A stretch of 64,000 nucleotides of DNA, taken from assembly GCF_003260995.1 (NCBI RefSeq), contig NZ_CP030040.1:1052578-1116577 (forward strand), given 5' to 3'. Positions 27,650-35,902 of the stretch are shown here, one piece after another. A model generated the notes under the pieces. It saw only the letters and a list, made by a program, of their open reading frames with translations. It was not told the DNA's origin and made no database searches. Position 1 is the first letter of the stretch. Each line of letters starts with the position of its first letter. The DNA is from Acetobacterium sp. KB-1 (GTDB lineage Bacteria > Bacillota > Clostridia > Eubacteriales > Eubacteriaceae). The translations under genes were made by a program, and so were the position numbers.

Positions 27650-27778
27650 ATGAAATTTACATTGAAAAACATCCTGGATAGAACTGGGGCTTGTATAGGA
27701 TCAACATGGTCATATACTATACTATTCTGCCTGATATTTATTGGGTATTATGAATGGTGTAAGGTGAGTTATTTTTAG
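27650..27778 (+). CDS. Candidate 42-residue membrane peptide
   Basis: A short frame starting MKFTLKNILDRTGACIGSTW and ending in TAG has a basic N-terminus and one hydrophobic stretch (about residues 20-35, rich in aromatic residues), as in small membrane peptides. It lies wholly within the promoter-terminator unit 27507-27830. No good ribosome site is seen (only AAGTAAG about 20 bases upstream), so translation is uncertain and the RNA itself may be the product. Confidence 0.35.
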   Translation: MKFTLKNILDRTGACIGSTWSYTILFCLIFIGYYEWCKVSYF

Positions 27779-27786
27779 CGAAACCT

Positions 27787-27830
27787 ATGCACTCTAACTC
27801 TGTAAACGCAGAGTTAGAGTGCATTTTTTT
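27787..27830 (+). terminator. Very strong rho-independent terminator
   Basis: A perfect 16-base stem (ATGCACTCTAACTCTG with its complement at 27809-27824) with a 6-base loop and seven T. It closes the isolated unit and separates it from kamA, which starts 98 bases later. Confidence 0.93.
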
Positions 27831-27927
27831 ATATTTTATTCATAGCGATAAAAAGATGCGCCTCTATTTCACACCCCCCCATTCACCCAAATATAGTTAA
27901 TAATACATAATCTGAAAGGAACAAAAC

Positions 27928-29256
27928 ATGCAAGAAGCAATTAAATTAACACAGGAACATCTAAATACCAGCCAATCTTCCGATTACTTAATGGATAAAT
28001 GGACCGACTGGCGCTGGCAACTAAAAAATACGATTCGAAAAGTTGAAACATTTGAAAAAATTATGGGAATTAAATTTTCTGATGAAAAGAAAAAAGAGAT
28101 TAATGAAACCATTGATAAATTTCCAATGGCGATTACACCTTACTACTTATCATTAATCGACGAAGATGATTTTGAAACGGATCCGGTTTTCAAACAGAGT
28201 TTTCCAAGTATTGACGAATTGATCATCTCATCCATTGATATGGAAGATCCGCTCCATGAGGACAAGGATAGTCCTATCTGTGGAATTACCCATCGATATC
28301 CGGACCGGGTCCTTTTTCACGTCAGTAATGTGTGCGCGATGTATTGCCGTCATTGTACCCGAAAAAGAAAAGTTGGCGATGTGGACTCCGTTCCTTCTGA
28401 TGAAATGATTGCCGCGGGTATCGACTATATTAAGAATACACCCACCGTACGGGACGTTCTTCTTTCCGGTGGAGATCCATTTCTTTTGTCCGACGAAAAG
28501 CTAGACCATATTCTCGGACTTGTTGCTGCAATTCCCCATGTTGAAGTAATTCGTATTGGCACACGAACACCGGTCGTTCTTCCCTATCGGATCACAGACA
28601 AGCTCATAAAAGTCCTCAGTAAATATGATAATCTCTGGATCAACACTCACTACAATCATCCCCGGGAAATTACCAAAACCTCAATTAATGCGCTAAAAAA
28701 ACTAACTGGTGCGGGAATTCCTTTAGGCAACCAATCAGTGTTATTAAAAGACGTCAATGACTGCCCGCAAATCATGAAAAAACTGGTTCATAAATTAGTA
28801 GCAAACCGCGTGCGCCCGTACTATTTATATCAATGTGATTTATCTGAAGGGCTTGAACATTTTAGAACCAATGTTGGTAAAGGCATTGAAATAATGGAGA
28901 GTTTAAGAGGTCATACCAGTGGCTTCGCCATTCCAACTTATGTTATTGATGCCCCTGGTGGCGGTGGTAAAATCCCGGTGATGCCTAACTACCTCATTTC
29001 CTGGTCGACTAACAAGGTTATCTTAAGAAATTATGAAGGCGTCATCACCACATATCAGATGCCAGACACCTATGAACACACAGCCTGTGATTTAAACTGT
29101 ACGAATTGCAAGCTCCAATTAAAACTAAATAACGAGGAAAGTGATCGCAAACCGATCGGCATTTCCAAATTGCTTTGCGATTATGAAGAAACCATCACAC
29201 TGGTTCCTGAAAACCTTGAACGCGACCAAAGAAATCAAAGTGATGAGGCAATATAA
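27928..29256 (+). CDS. kamA: Lysine 2,3-aminomutase
   Basis: This 442-residue radical-SAM, PLP enzyme converts L-lysine to L-beta-lysine. CAMYCRHC (Cys136, 140 and 143) binds the 4Fe-4S cluster, RKRKVGD follows as in characterised enzymes, GGDPFLLSD binds SAM, and Lys348 in PGGGGKIPV holds PLP. The C-terminal cysteines ([12 protein letters not shown]) match the zinc site of the clostridial enzyme. GAAAGGAAC precedes the start. Its stop overlaps the ablB start, so its product most probably feeds N-acetyl-beta-lysine (compatible-solute) synthesis rather than lysine fermentation; in this setting the gene is often named ablA. Confidence 0.95.
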   Translation: MQEAIKLTQEHLNTSQSSDYLMDKWTDWRWQLKNTIRKVETFEKIMGIKFSDEKKKEINETIDKFPMAITPYYLSLIDEDDFETDPVFKQSFPSIDELIISSIDMEDPLHEDKDSPICGITHRYPDRVLFHVSNVCAMYCRHCTRKRKVGDVDSVPSDEMIAAGIDYIKNTPTVRDVLLSGGDPFLLSDEKLDHILGLVAAIPHVEVIRIGTRTPVVLPYRITDKLIKVLSKYDNLWINTHYNHPREITKTSINALKKLTGAGIPLGNQSVLLKDVNDCPQIMKKLVHKLVANRVRPYYLYQCDLSEGLEHFRTNVGKGIEIMESLRGHTSGFAIPTYVIDAPGGGGKIPVMPNYLISWSTNKVILRNYEGVITTYQMPDTYEHTACDLNCTNCKLQLKLNNEESDRKPIGISKLLCDYEETITLVPENLERDQRNQSDEAI

Positions 29257-30101
29257 TGACTGACATCATTGAACCCTATGGTCATAGTCTGATTCAGCAC
29301 GGAAAAAACAGCAATCGGATTTACTTAATGAAATGTGATGCTGCCGAGGCTGACTCGCTTATCACACACATGAACCAACTGGCACATGATAAAAATTACT
29401 CAAAAATAGTTGCCAAGATTCCAGAATCCCAAGATCCCGTTTTTAAAGCCGATGGTTACAAAGAAGAAGCCGCGATACCCGGCTTTTACCGGGGTCAGGA
29501 AACATGTAAATTATTGAGCAAGTACCTTTGTCCTAAAAGAGAAAACCTAACTAATGACATGGAAATCAAGCAAATTCTTGACGATGCAATAAAAAAGCGT
29601 GCCGAAGCTGCAACCCAAGCCCTGCCAGAAGAATTCAAAATTAGAGAATTAGGGCCATCAGATATACCCGCACTCGCACAAATTTATGGCACAGTTTTTA
29701 AAAGCTATCCCTTTCCTATTTTTGATGCAGACTATCTTCTCGAAACCATGTCTGATCACGTTACCTACTTTGGTGTATTTCACAATAATCATCTAGTCGC
29801 CGTCTCTTCCAGCGAAACTGATTTGGACAATTTAAATTCTGAGATGACCGATTTTGCAGTATTACCAGCGTATCGGGGTCATAAGCTGGCCCTCCATCTC
29901 CTTAATGAAATGGAAAAATATATGATTAACGCAGGATTTCGACTGCTCTATACCATTGCCAGAGCATCGTCTTATGGAATGAATAGAACCTTTGCCCGAG
30001 CAAATTATCAATATGGTGGCACCCTTAATAATAATACCCAGATTTCAGGATCAATCGAATCCATGAATATCTGGTATAAAGACATCGGCGCAGCTAAATA
30101 A
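29256..30101 (+). CDS. ablB: Beta-lysine N6-acetyltransferase
   Basis: This 281-residue GNAT enzyme acetylates the side-chain amine of beta-lysine to give N-epsilon-acetyl-beta-lysine, an osmolyte known from methanogens and also encoded in some bacteria. The N-terminal part (1-125) is the AblB-specific domain; the GNAT domain follows with DFAVLPAYRGHKLALHLL binding acetyl-CoA. Start and kamA stop share a base (TAATG), indicating translational coupling. A hairpin overlaps its end. Confidence 0.93.
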   Translation: MTDIIEPYGHSLIQHGKNSNRIYLMKCDAAEADSLITHMNQLAHDKNYSKIVAKIPESQDPVFKADGYKEEAAIPGFYRGQETCKLLSKYLCPKRENLTNDMEIKQILDDAIKKRAEAATQALPEEFKIRELGPSDIPALAQIYGTVFKSYPFPIFDADYLLETMSDHVTYFGVFHNNHLVAVSSSETDLDNLNSEMTDFAVLPAYRGHKLALHLLNEMEKYMINAGFRLLYTIARASSYGMNRTFARANYQYGGTLNNNTQISGSIESMNIWYKDIGAAK

Positions 30102-30123
30102 TTAAGCAGCACCGATGTCTTTG
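30077..30123 (+). terminator. Hairpin terminator after ablB
   Basis: TAAAGACATCGG pairs with CCGATGTCTTT, with inner CAGCT/AAGCAG partial pairing. The stem begins inside the last codons of ablB. The T run is short (TTTG), so it may be leaky. Confidence 0.6.
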
Positions 30124-30143
30124 CAAACTGTATGCAAATTTAG

Positions 30144-30172
30144 TTGTGCTTAATTCGTCGTCATTATATAAT
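30144..30172 (+). promoter_or_regulatory. Promoter of the 2-hydroxyacid dehydrogenase gene
   Basis: TTGTGC and TATAAT are separated by 17 bases. A GGAGG site follows, 7 bases before a GTG start at 30203. Confidence 0.7.
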
Positions 30173-30202
30173 ACTAGTAATTAACATAATGGAGGTATCC
30201 CT

Positions 30203-31192
30203 GTGACAAAGGTTCTGATTCTAACTTCGACGAAACGCGTGGACAAATTTTCAGATTTATCCGGTATCCCAAAAGACTGGGAATTAATTTTTGGCGAGGA
30301 TCTAAATACTGATCAGGCAGTGCTACAAGCTGCTGGTGATGCTGATTTTATTTTTGCGGATGCCATTCGGGAAGTCAGCAAAAACCTGATTGATAGCATG
30401 CCCAATCTCAAACTTATCCATTCCGAAGGTGTGGGTTATAATAAAATTGATAGCGCTGCTGCTAAAGAAAAAAAAATTTACGTTTGTAACAATACCGCCG
30501 CCAACTCCAGTGCGGTAGCAGAGCAAACCATCCTGCTGATGCTAGGCCTCCAGCGACGACTCCTGGAAGGTGATCAGATGGTTCGCGATGGTCGGCAGAT
30601 TCAGGCCAAAGGTTCATTTATTCTAGATGGTATTCCAGAGCTTGGCTCCTGTCATGTGGGGCTGGTTGGCATGGGTTCTATTGCCTTTGAAACCGCTAAG
30701 CGTTTGAAGTCATTTGGTTCGAGGCTCAGTTATTTTAACCGTTCTAGAAAAAGTGCGGCTGAGCACAAATTGGGGCTTAGCTATCTGCCTCTGGAAGACC
30801 TTTGCAAGCAGTGTGATATCATCAGCCTCCATTTACCGGTCACCCTGGAAACAACCGGCCTAATCAATTCTGAACTGCTGTCACTGATGAAACCGTCATC
30901 CCTACTTATTAATACTGCCCGCGGAGAGCTGGTTGTCCAGGAAGATCTGGTCGCCGCATTATCAGCCGGACTGATTGCCGGGGCTGGTCTGGACACGCTG
31001 TACCCGGAACCGGTTATGACCGATAATCCACTCCTTAATCTACCAGAAAGCTGTCGTTATAAACTGCTTTTCAGCCCCCACATTGGCGGTACCACCAAAC
31101 CGGCTTTTGAAAAAATGCATAAAACGGTCTGGACAAACATTCTGGCGGTATCAAAAGGTGAATGCCCTATAAATATTGTTAACGGATTATAA
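30203..31192 (+). CDS. D-2-hydroxyacid dehydrogenase family protein
   Basis: This 329-residue NAD(P)-dependent dehydrogenase interconverts a 2-keto acid and a D-2-hydroxyacid. VGLVGMGSIAFETAKRL is the Rossmann loop (GxGxxA). The catalytic Arg (NTARGELV), Glu (TLYPEPV) and His (SPHIGGTT) are all present. The substrate is not predictable; phosphoglycerate, hydroxypyruvate and lactate enzymes share these residues. The start is GTG with a clear GGAGG. Its own promoter separates it from ablB. Confidence 0.9.
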   Translation: MTKVLILTSTKRVDKFSDLSGIPKDWELIFGEDLNTDQAVLQAAGDADFIFADAIREVSKNLIDSMPNLKLIHSEGVGYNKIDSAAAKEKKIYVCNNTAANSSAVAEQTILLMLGLQRRLLEGDQMVRDGRQIQAKGSFILDGIPELGSCHVGLVGMGSIAFETAKRLKSFGSRLSYFNRSRKSAAEHKLGLSYLPLEDLCKQCDIISLHLPVTLETTGLINSELLSLMKPSSLLINTARGELVVQEDLVAALSAGLIAGAGLDTLYPEPVMTDNPLLNLPESCRYKLLFSPHIGGTTKPAFEKMHKTVWTNILAVSKGECPINIVNGL

Positions 31193-31199
31193 TCCTTAA

Positions 31200-31247
31200 A
31201 AAAGGAACCAACCGCCATCAACGTAATGGTGGTTGGTTCTTTTTTTA
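31200..31247. terminator. Bidirectional terminator
   Basis: AAGGAACCAACCGCCAT pairs with ATGGTGGTTGGTTCTT with T runs on both strands. It serves the 2-hydroxyacid dehydrogenase gene and the convergent DUF3592 gene. Confidence 0.85.
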
Positions 31248-31286
31248 ATTATTCAAACCTCAACGGATCAAGGTAATGATGTCTTT

Positions 31287-31697
31287 TTAAAAATATTGCA
31301 TCAATAAAAAAAACAGGATTTCTAACATTATCCCAGCGACACCAATTAAGACTGGATTAAAATAATACCGCCGATCTCCAAGAATTAATAACTCTTCAGG
31401 GTCATCCGGTTTACAGCGGATTTGAACAATATCGCCCATATCGTAGCGTTTATCACCTTGGGAAGCCAATGCGGCTTTATGATAGACCTTTTGGGCAATC
31501 GTGTATTCCAGAATCGGAGTGTATTCATCGTAAACTTGTCGTCCATTCCGCACCTTGTTTTCTTTAATGTGCACCACTACCGCTTCAACGTCAACTCCAT
31601 TAAGTTCTATCTTTTTTAATTGTATCAATCTGACAATTGAAAAAATGATAAGTACAATTCCTGCATATCTCAATATATCCAGTATCAACGCTATCAT
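31287..31697 (-). CDS. DUF3592-like membrane protein
   Basis: This 136-residue protein has one hydrophobic segment at each end (about 5-25 and 113-134) around a beta-rich soluble domain containing the pattern YDMGDIVQIRCKPDDPEELL, typical of DUF3592 proteins. The function is unknown. It lies downstream of the FMN-binding gene but separated by about 150 bases. Confidence 0.75.
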   Translation of the reverse strand: MIALILDILRYAGIVLIIFSIVRLIQLKKIELNGVDVEAVVVHIKENKVRNGRQVYDEYTPILEYTIAQKVYHKAALASQGDKRYDMGDIVQIRCKPDDPEELLILGDRRYYFNPVLIGVAGIMLEILFFLLMQYF

Positions 31698-31851
31698 CGA
31701 ACTTCACGACCTTTCGCTCCCAAATTTGAGGCAACCCATCAACACCATAACTATGTTGTCGATCATTTCTATTCATTATATAATAAAATCACCCAAAAAG
31801 GATCTTTTTATAATAAAAAGTAAAAGCGCTTTAGTTGCAGGAGACATCTTG

Positions 31852-32250
31852 TTATTTTTGAAGGAGAGCATTCTCAATCGCTTTTTTAATCACTTTACTT
31901 GAATTAGTCGCTCCAGTAACAGCATCCACATCTATCGTTTGTTCCTTAACAATGGTGTCAGTAATCACCTCAGCGGAAGAACCTCGTTCGTTCTGATGCT
32001 CAATCAGGTTGATGGTCTTAATTACTCCATTAGCAACAATAACTTCAGCTTTTGCCGATATATAACCGACATCATATGAGCCATCATAAACACCATCTGG
32101 AATTCGCGATAGATCAATGTTGGCAATTGTAATGCTGGCAACCGCTTTTTTATAGTTGTTTACATCACTAAGATAACAGGCACCAGAAAAGATTCCGATA
32201 ATCAGAATCGAAATGATTAGTGGTAAAACAATCGTTTTTATTTTAAACAT
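31852..32250 (-). CDS. FMN-binding domain protein, membrane-anchored
   Basis: This 132-residue exported protein has a hydrophobic N-terminus (7-25), followed by a cysteine in FSGAC that could be a weak lipobox, and an FMN-binding domain. DAVTGATNSS (109-118) matches the flavinylation motif in which a threonine (here Thr115) receives FMN from an ApbE-type transferase; such proteins carry electrons outside the cell membrane. No apbE gene is in the window. It overlaps the upstream TetR gene by 8 bases and is probably controlled by it. Confidence 0.85.
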   Translation of the reverse strand: MFKIKTIVLPLIISILIIGIFSGACYLSDVNNYKKAVASITIANIDLSRIPDGVYDGSYDVGYISAKAEVIVANGVIKTINLIEHQNERGSSAEVITDTIVKEQTIDVDAVTGATNSSKVIKKAIENALLQK

Positions 32251-32887
32251 TTTGTTTCTCCTTCAGAATCGAATTCAGCAAGGTATCAAAGCTGTATTTC
32301 AAGAAATCTTTTTTTGTTGTATTCATCGCCTGTTCAATGTATTGCTGTTTTTTCCAGGCCATCAGAATGATCCCCGATAGACTAGCCCAGAACATAAACA
32401 CGGTCTCCGGGATTTTAATATCTGAACGAAAAACACCCTGCTTAATCCCATCCACAAAAAATGTACCGATCAGTTCATTGATTTGCTCGCCCAATTCAAA
32501 TATTTCTCGAAAAACCATTGGCGTATCTTCATTATTAACATCCACATTAATTTCTTGAAGTACGGTTTGAAAATACAAAGGATAGTCATCACAATAGGCG
32601 GTAAGTTCATTGCAAATTACATAATATCTTGCAAATAGGTCATTCCCCGGTTGGGTTGCAGTTTGAATGCGATCATAAAGCATTTTCATGCTTTTAAATA
32701 TAATGCAATTGACAATTTCTTCTTTGTTTTTAAAATACACGTATAAGGTTGCCTTACTATATTCGGCTTCCCTTGCGATGTCATTCATTGTCGTATTGTC
32801 AACGCCATTTTTTTTAAAGAGTGTTTCCGCAATTGTTATAATGCTGTCTCTGTGAAAATCAGCTAGTTCTTTTTTTCGTCTTCCCAT
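32243..32887 (-). CDS. TetR family transcriptional regulator
   Basis: This 214-residue regulator has an N-terminal helix-turn-helix (TTMNDIAREAEYSKATLYVYF, split here as TTMNDIAREAE and YSKATLYVYF, about residues 32-52) and a helical ligand-binding C-terminal domain. It is co-transcribed with the FMN-binding gene and may regulate its own operon. Confidence 0.9.
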   Translation of the reverse strand: MGRRKKELADFHRDSIITIAETLFKKNGVDNTTMNDIAREAEYSKATLYVYFKNKEEIVNCIIFKSMKMLYDRIQTATQPGNDLFARYYVICNELTAYCDDYPLYFQTVLQEINVDVNNEDTPMVFREIFELGEQINELIGTFFVDGIKQGVFRSDIKIPETVFMFWASLSGIILMAWKKQQYIEQAMNTTKKDFLKYSFDTLLNSILKEKQNV

Positions 32888-32924
32888 ATCAAACCCTCAT
32901 TTCGTTATTTATACTCTGGGTTTA

Positions 32925-32953
32925 ATTATACCTGCTCGTCTATCATTAATCAA
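32925..32953 (-). promoter_or_regulatory. Promoter of the TetR / FMN-binding operon
   Basis: On the minus strand TTGATT and TATAAT are separated by 17 bases, about 35 bases upstream of the TetR start. Confidence 0.7.
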
Positions 32954-32974
32954 GTTGTTTACAAAAAACAATAT

Positions 32975-33004
32975 CCAAAAAAATCCCCAGATTATCCGGG
33001 GATG
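32975..33004 (-). terminator. Terminator behind the truncated flavodoxin frame
   Basis: On the minus strand ATCCCC pairs with GGGGAT and is followed by seven T. Confidence 0.75.
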
Positions 33005-33010
33005 AAGTTT

Positions 33011-33124
33011 TTATAGTATCTCTATTTCGATCTCGTCCAAACGAGAGAGTTCAACTTCGATCTTCTGTACGATCTCAAAACCCTTCCCTTTGTGGGGACT
33101 TCCCATGATTGCAATAACTTTCAT
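33011..33124 (-). pseudogene. Truncated flavodoxin-like reductase remnant
   Basis: A 37-residue frame begins MKVIAIMGSPHKGKGFEIVQ, the N-terminal strand and FMN-phosphate loop of the NAD(P)H-dependent flavodoxin-fold reductases (normally about 180-200 residues), and ends after the second element at a TAA. A good GTGAGG ribosome site and a terminator flank it. Most likely it is a gene with an internal deletion, in which the original control regions remain. A functional micro-protein cannot be excluded. Confidence 0.6.
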
Positions 33125-33204
33125 GCTGACCTCACTTTTTTTTATAATTTTTGATTCCATTGATTATTCTTGCCAAATTTTCAAGAAGACCCCTGCTTTT
33201 TTTC

Positions 33205-33233
33205 TTGTTATACGGTTTTCATCATGATACAAT
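33205..33233 (+). promoter_or_regulatory. Promoter of the glycerophosphodiesterase gene
   Basis: TTGTTA and TACAAT are separated by 17 bases, giving a leader of about 115 bases before the start at 33355. Confidence 0.6.
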
Positions 33234-33354
33234 CACAAAAGCATGACTCCATGTATCTGCCTGAGATTCTTCCAGTTTAAAATCAATTCCGACAGTGAAA
33301 AGTTCATTGCACTTTTCCGCAAAATACTTTTTTAACGAGAAAGGACTGATCATC

Positions 33355-35202
33355 ATGGATAAAAAGGAATCTAGTATTTTTAGTCGAACCAAAGAAATAC
33401 TCACGCTTATTCAGTTTAATTTTCTGCATCTGCTCTTTTTTGAAGCTATCTATACCGTTGCCGGCACTATGATCATTTATCCCGGTGGATTTTTTTTGTT
33501 TAATAAAGCCATAACACTGTTGGGTTTTCCATATTTAAGCGGTTCAAATTTTACTCAAGCCTTAACTAACCCCCTTTTTCTGCTAACTTTTATTTGCTTT
33601 GCTTTGCTCGTCGCTTTTTTTGGTCTGCTGGAATTCACCACATTAATCATTCTTTTTAATGAAAGTCATTTCCGACGAAAAGTTCAACTGATTCCATTAT
33701 GTATAGAGGGAACTAAACGAGCACTCAAAATAGTCAAGGCTAAAAATTTACCATTCGTGATTTTTATTCTTATCATTATTCCTTTAACTGAGTTTTCATT
33801 ATCTTCTAATTTCATTTCGGAAATATCAATTCCTGAATTTATTATGAGTTATATCGCCGCCAGTCCATTGTACTCAATCGGTTTTACGGTACTGTCGTTG
33901 TTTTTGTTTTTGCTCTCAGTCATCTGGATTTTTTCATTTCACTATTTCACTTTGGAAAACAGTGATTTCTTCCCGGCAATTAAAAAAAGCAGCATTCTAA
34001 TAAAAGGACATTTTTGGAAAACTATTTTCTTTGTAATACTTTTTAATCTCCTGATTGTGATATTGCTCGTTATTGTTGTGCTTGTTCTTGAAGTCATCGC
34101 TTTCTTTATCTTAGGTCAGATCCTGGAACACCCGCTGGCTTTATCCATTTTTATTGCTACTTTCGGTTTTTTGGTGTCTGGGTTGTTTACCATCTTTCAA
34201 TTGCTCACCACATCCATCAATTTGGCGGTAGTTTCCCAGTTTTACTATACATATTCAGCATCGACCCACTTAAAGGTTAATTCTGAATCGCTAGTCAAAG
34301 ATAAATACAAAGCAAAAGTAAAACGAAAAACAATTGTGACAATCAGTATAATCATGGTTTTCTTATTTACAACAATAAATAGCATTGTAATTTTCAACAC
34401 CTTTTCTGAAGCCTTCAACGACCAGTTTTTAACGGGTCCACAAATAACTGCTCACCGTGGAGGTTCTAATCTTGCCCCAGAAAACACGCTGGCCGCTTTA
34501 CAAAAAGCTATTGATCAAAGCGCTGATTATGCTGAAATTGATGTGGCTCAAACTAAAGACGGAATAATTGTTGTCTCTCACGATAATAATCTTAAGCGCA
34601 TATCTGGAAAGGATTTGAATATCTGGTCATCAAACTACGTGGATATCGAAGATCTGGACATCGGTAGTTGGTTTGATCCGCAGTTTAAAAATGAACATAT
34701 CCCCACCCTAGATGAAGCGATTAAACTTTGCAAAGGAAAAATACGTTTAAACATTGAGCTTAAGCCTACCGGGCATGAAGCAAGTTTGGTGGAGTCGACT
34801 GTTGATATTATCGATCAAAATGATTTTTCTAACCAGTGTGTCCTTGCCTCCCTGGATTATCCAACCTTAGAAAAAGTCGCCTCCATAAATCCAGATTTGA
34901 AACGGGCTTATATTACCGCTTTGGCCATTGGGGACATTCAAAAACTGCCAGTCGATATTTACAGCATTGAGTCATCCTTCATCACCCCGGAGATCGTTGC
35001 TACCATCCATCGAGAGAAGAAAGAAGTTTTAGCCTGGACAGTAGAATCTCAGGAATTGACCGAAAAGATGGTTAAAATTGGTGTTGACAACATTATTACC
35101 GACGACGTGACCCAAACCAGGAAGACCATTGAACAAATGCTTGAACCACGAGAATTGATTGACCGCATCAATGATTATATTTTTGCAGATCTACTGTCAT
35201 AA
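33355..35202 (+). CDS. Membrane-anchored glycerophosphodiester phosphodiesterase
   Basis: This 615-residue protein has an N-terminal membrane domain of about seven or eight hydrophobic segments (residues 15-350; a GDPD-associated membrane domain) followed by a GDPD catalytic domain (about 362-600). TAHRGG (His367, Arg368), APENTLAA, EIDVAQTKDG and VSHDNNL give the metal and catalytic residues, and NIELKP is the second metal ligand. It hydrolyses glycerophosphodiesters to glycerol 3-phosphate and alcohol, probably lipid- or teichoic-acid-derived. GAAAGGACTG before the ATG at 33355 sets the start; a frame 60 bases longer is rejected. Confidence 0.92.
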   Translation: MDKKESSIFSRTKEILTLIQFNFLHLLFFEAIYTVAGTMIIYPGGFFLFNKAITLLGFPYLSGSNFTQALTNPLFLLTFICFALLVAFFGLLEFTTLIILFNESHFRRKVQLIPLCIEGTKRALKIVKAKNLPFVIFILIIIPLTEFSLSSNFISEISIPEFIMSYIAASPLYSIGFTVLSLFLFLLSVIWIFSFHYFTLENSDFFPAIKKSSILIKGHFWKTIFFVILFNLLIVILLVIVVLVLEVIAFFILGQILEHPLALSIFIATFGFLVSGLFTIFQLLTTSINLAVVSQFYYTYSASTHLKVNSESLVKDKYKAKVKRKTIVTISIIMVFLFTTINSIVIFNTFSEAFNDQFLTGPQITAHRGGSNLAPENTLAALQKAIDQSADYAEIDVAQTKDGIIVVSHDNNLKRISGKDLNIWSSNYVDIEDLDIGSWFDPQFKNEHIPTLDEAIKLCKGKIRLNIELKPTGHEASLVESTVDIIDQNDFSNQCVLASLDYPTLEKVASINPDLKRAYITALAIGDIQKLPVDIYSIESSFITPEIVATIHREKKEVLAWTVESQELTEKMVKIGVDNIITDDVTQTRKTIEQMLEPRELIDRINDYIFADLLS

Positions 35203-35322
35203 TAGTTTGTGATCAAAAATACTTCAACCAAATTCTCTTATGTGCCAAGTAAGTGACGACCGCGATTGTCCTGAAATACTGTCGTTTTAAATGGAGCACT
35301 AAAGCTGTTTTTATTGACGCTC

Positions 35323-35580
35323 TTATTTTAAGTTTTCTTTGTTTTTCTTGATGAGATTGATAAATAATTTTTCATTTGAAGACAACGCTTCGATTTTAGC
35401 TGTCTTTAAATGATTGTAATAAGCATCCATACTTTTTAATTGATCAATCAGTTTTAATAAGCTGTTATGCGCTTCCTGATCTTCTGGTGTTTGCGGTTTT
35501 ACCTGGTCGAAGATGTTTTCCAGATCTTTTTTAGCTTGATTCATAATCGTTTGTGCATCGATGTATTCCTGATTTAACAT
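35323..35580 (-). CDS. Hypothetical helical protein, 85 residues
   Basis: I do not recognise a family. The sequence is almost wholly predicted helix, rich in Lys, Glu and Asn, with one proline-containing turn at about 28-33 (VKPQTPED). There is no signal peptide or membrane segment. The ribosome site (AGAAAGAAG) is modest. It lies downstream of the structured element at 35693-35892. Confidence 0.6.
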   Translation of the reverse strand: MLNQEYIDAQTIMNQAKKDLENIFDQVKPQTPEDQEAHNSLLKLIDQLKSMDAYYNHLKTAKIEALSSNEKLFINLIKKNKENLK

Positions 35581-35692
35581 ATTATTCTTCTTTCTGACTG
35601 TATTTTGTACTGATATAATATTCTATTTTAAAACATTACAAATGAATAATATCACAAAACCAGGATGGTTGTGAACTAAATCTAACTCTCAC

Positions 35693-35727
35693 TTAAAAAA
35701 AGCGTATCAAACTTAGGTTTGATACGC
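35693..35727 (-). terminator. Terminator-like hairpin at one end of the repeat element
   Basis: GCGTATCAAAC pairs with GTTTGATACGC (11 bases, TTAG loop on the plus strand). On the minus strand it is followed by seven T. It would end transcripts coming from the exporter operon, or a small RNA made from the element. Confidence 0.75.
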
Positions 35728-35892
35728 GAGGTTGCGCTAAACTACCGTACCGACCAATTGTTAATCTGTTGTTCGCCGCGGAGTCGGACAGACGATGTCG
35801 TGTCCGCTCCGATGCGTACAACATGATGTAACAATTGTCGGTACTGGGTTATCTTTTGACAGTCTAACGTATCAAACTCAGGTCTGATACGC
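35702..35892. repeat. Nested inverted-repeat element of about 190 bases
   Basis: From outside in: two near-identical palindromes (35702-35727 and 35868-35891; cores GCGTATCAAAC and CGTATCAAAC) in the same orientation; then GTACCGACCAATTGTTA (35747-35763), paired with TAACAATTGTCGGTAC (35829-35844); then an inner stem GGAG-CGGACA with TGTCCG-CTCC. The GC content of the centre exceeds that of the flanks. It resembles a structured non-coding RNA or an interspersed repeat. No protein frame. Confidence 0.7.
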
Positions 35893-35902
35893 AATCACAA
35901 GT

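Noticed and set aside
27542-27786. Known lysine or c-di-AMP riboswitch in front of kamA
   Set aside because: I could not find the conserved core of either, and the strong terminator at 27787 followed by a 98-base gap looks like the end of a separate unit.
27244-27927. tRNA or rRNA genes in the longer gaps
   Set aside because: No cloverleaf with GTTCRANNC or other conserved tRNA features, and no rRNA stretches, seen here or in the other gaps.
33222-33404. 60-codon minus-strand frame upstream of the glycerophosphodiesterase
   Set aside because: It overlaps that gene's promoter and start and has no ribosome site or recognisable pattern.
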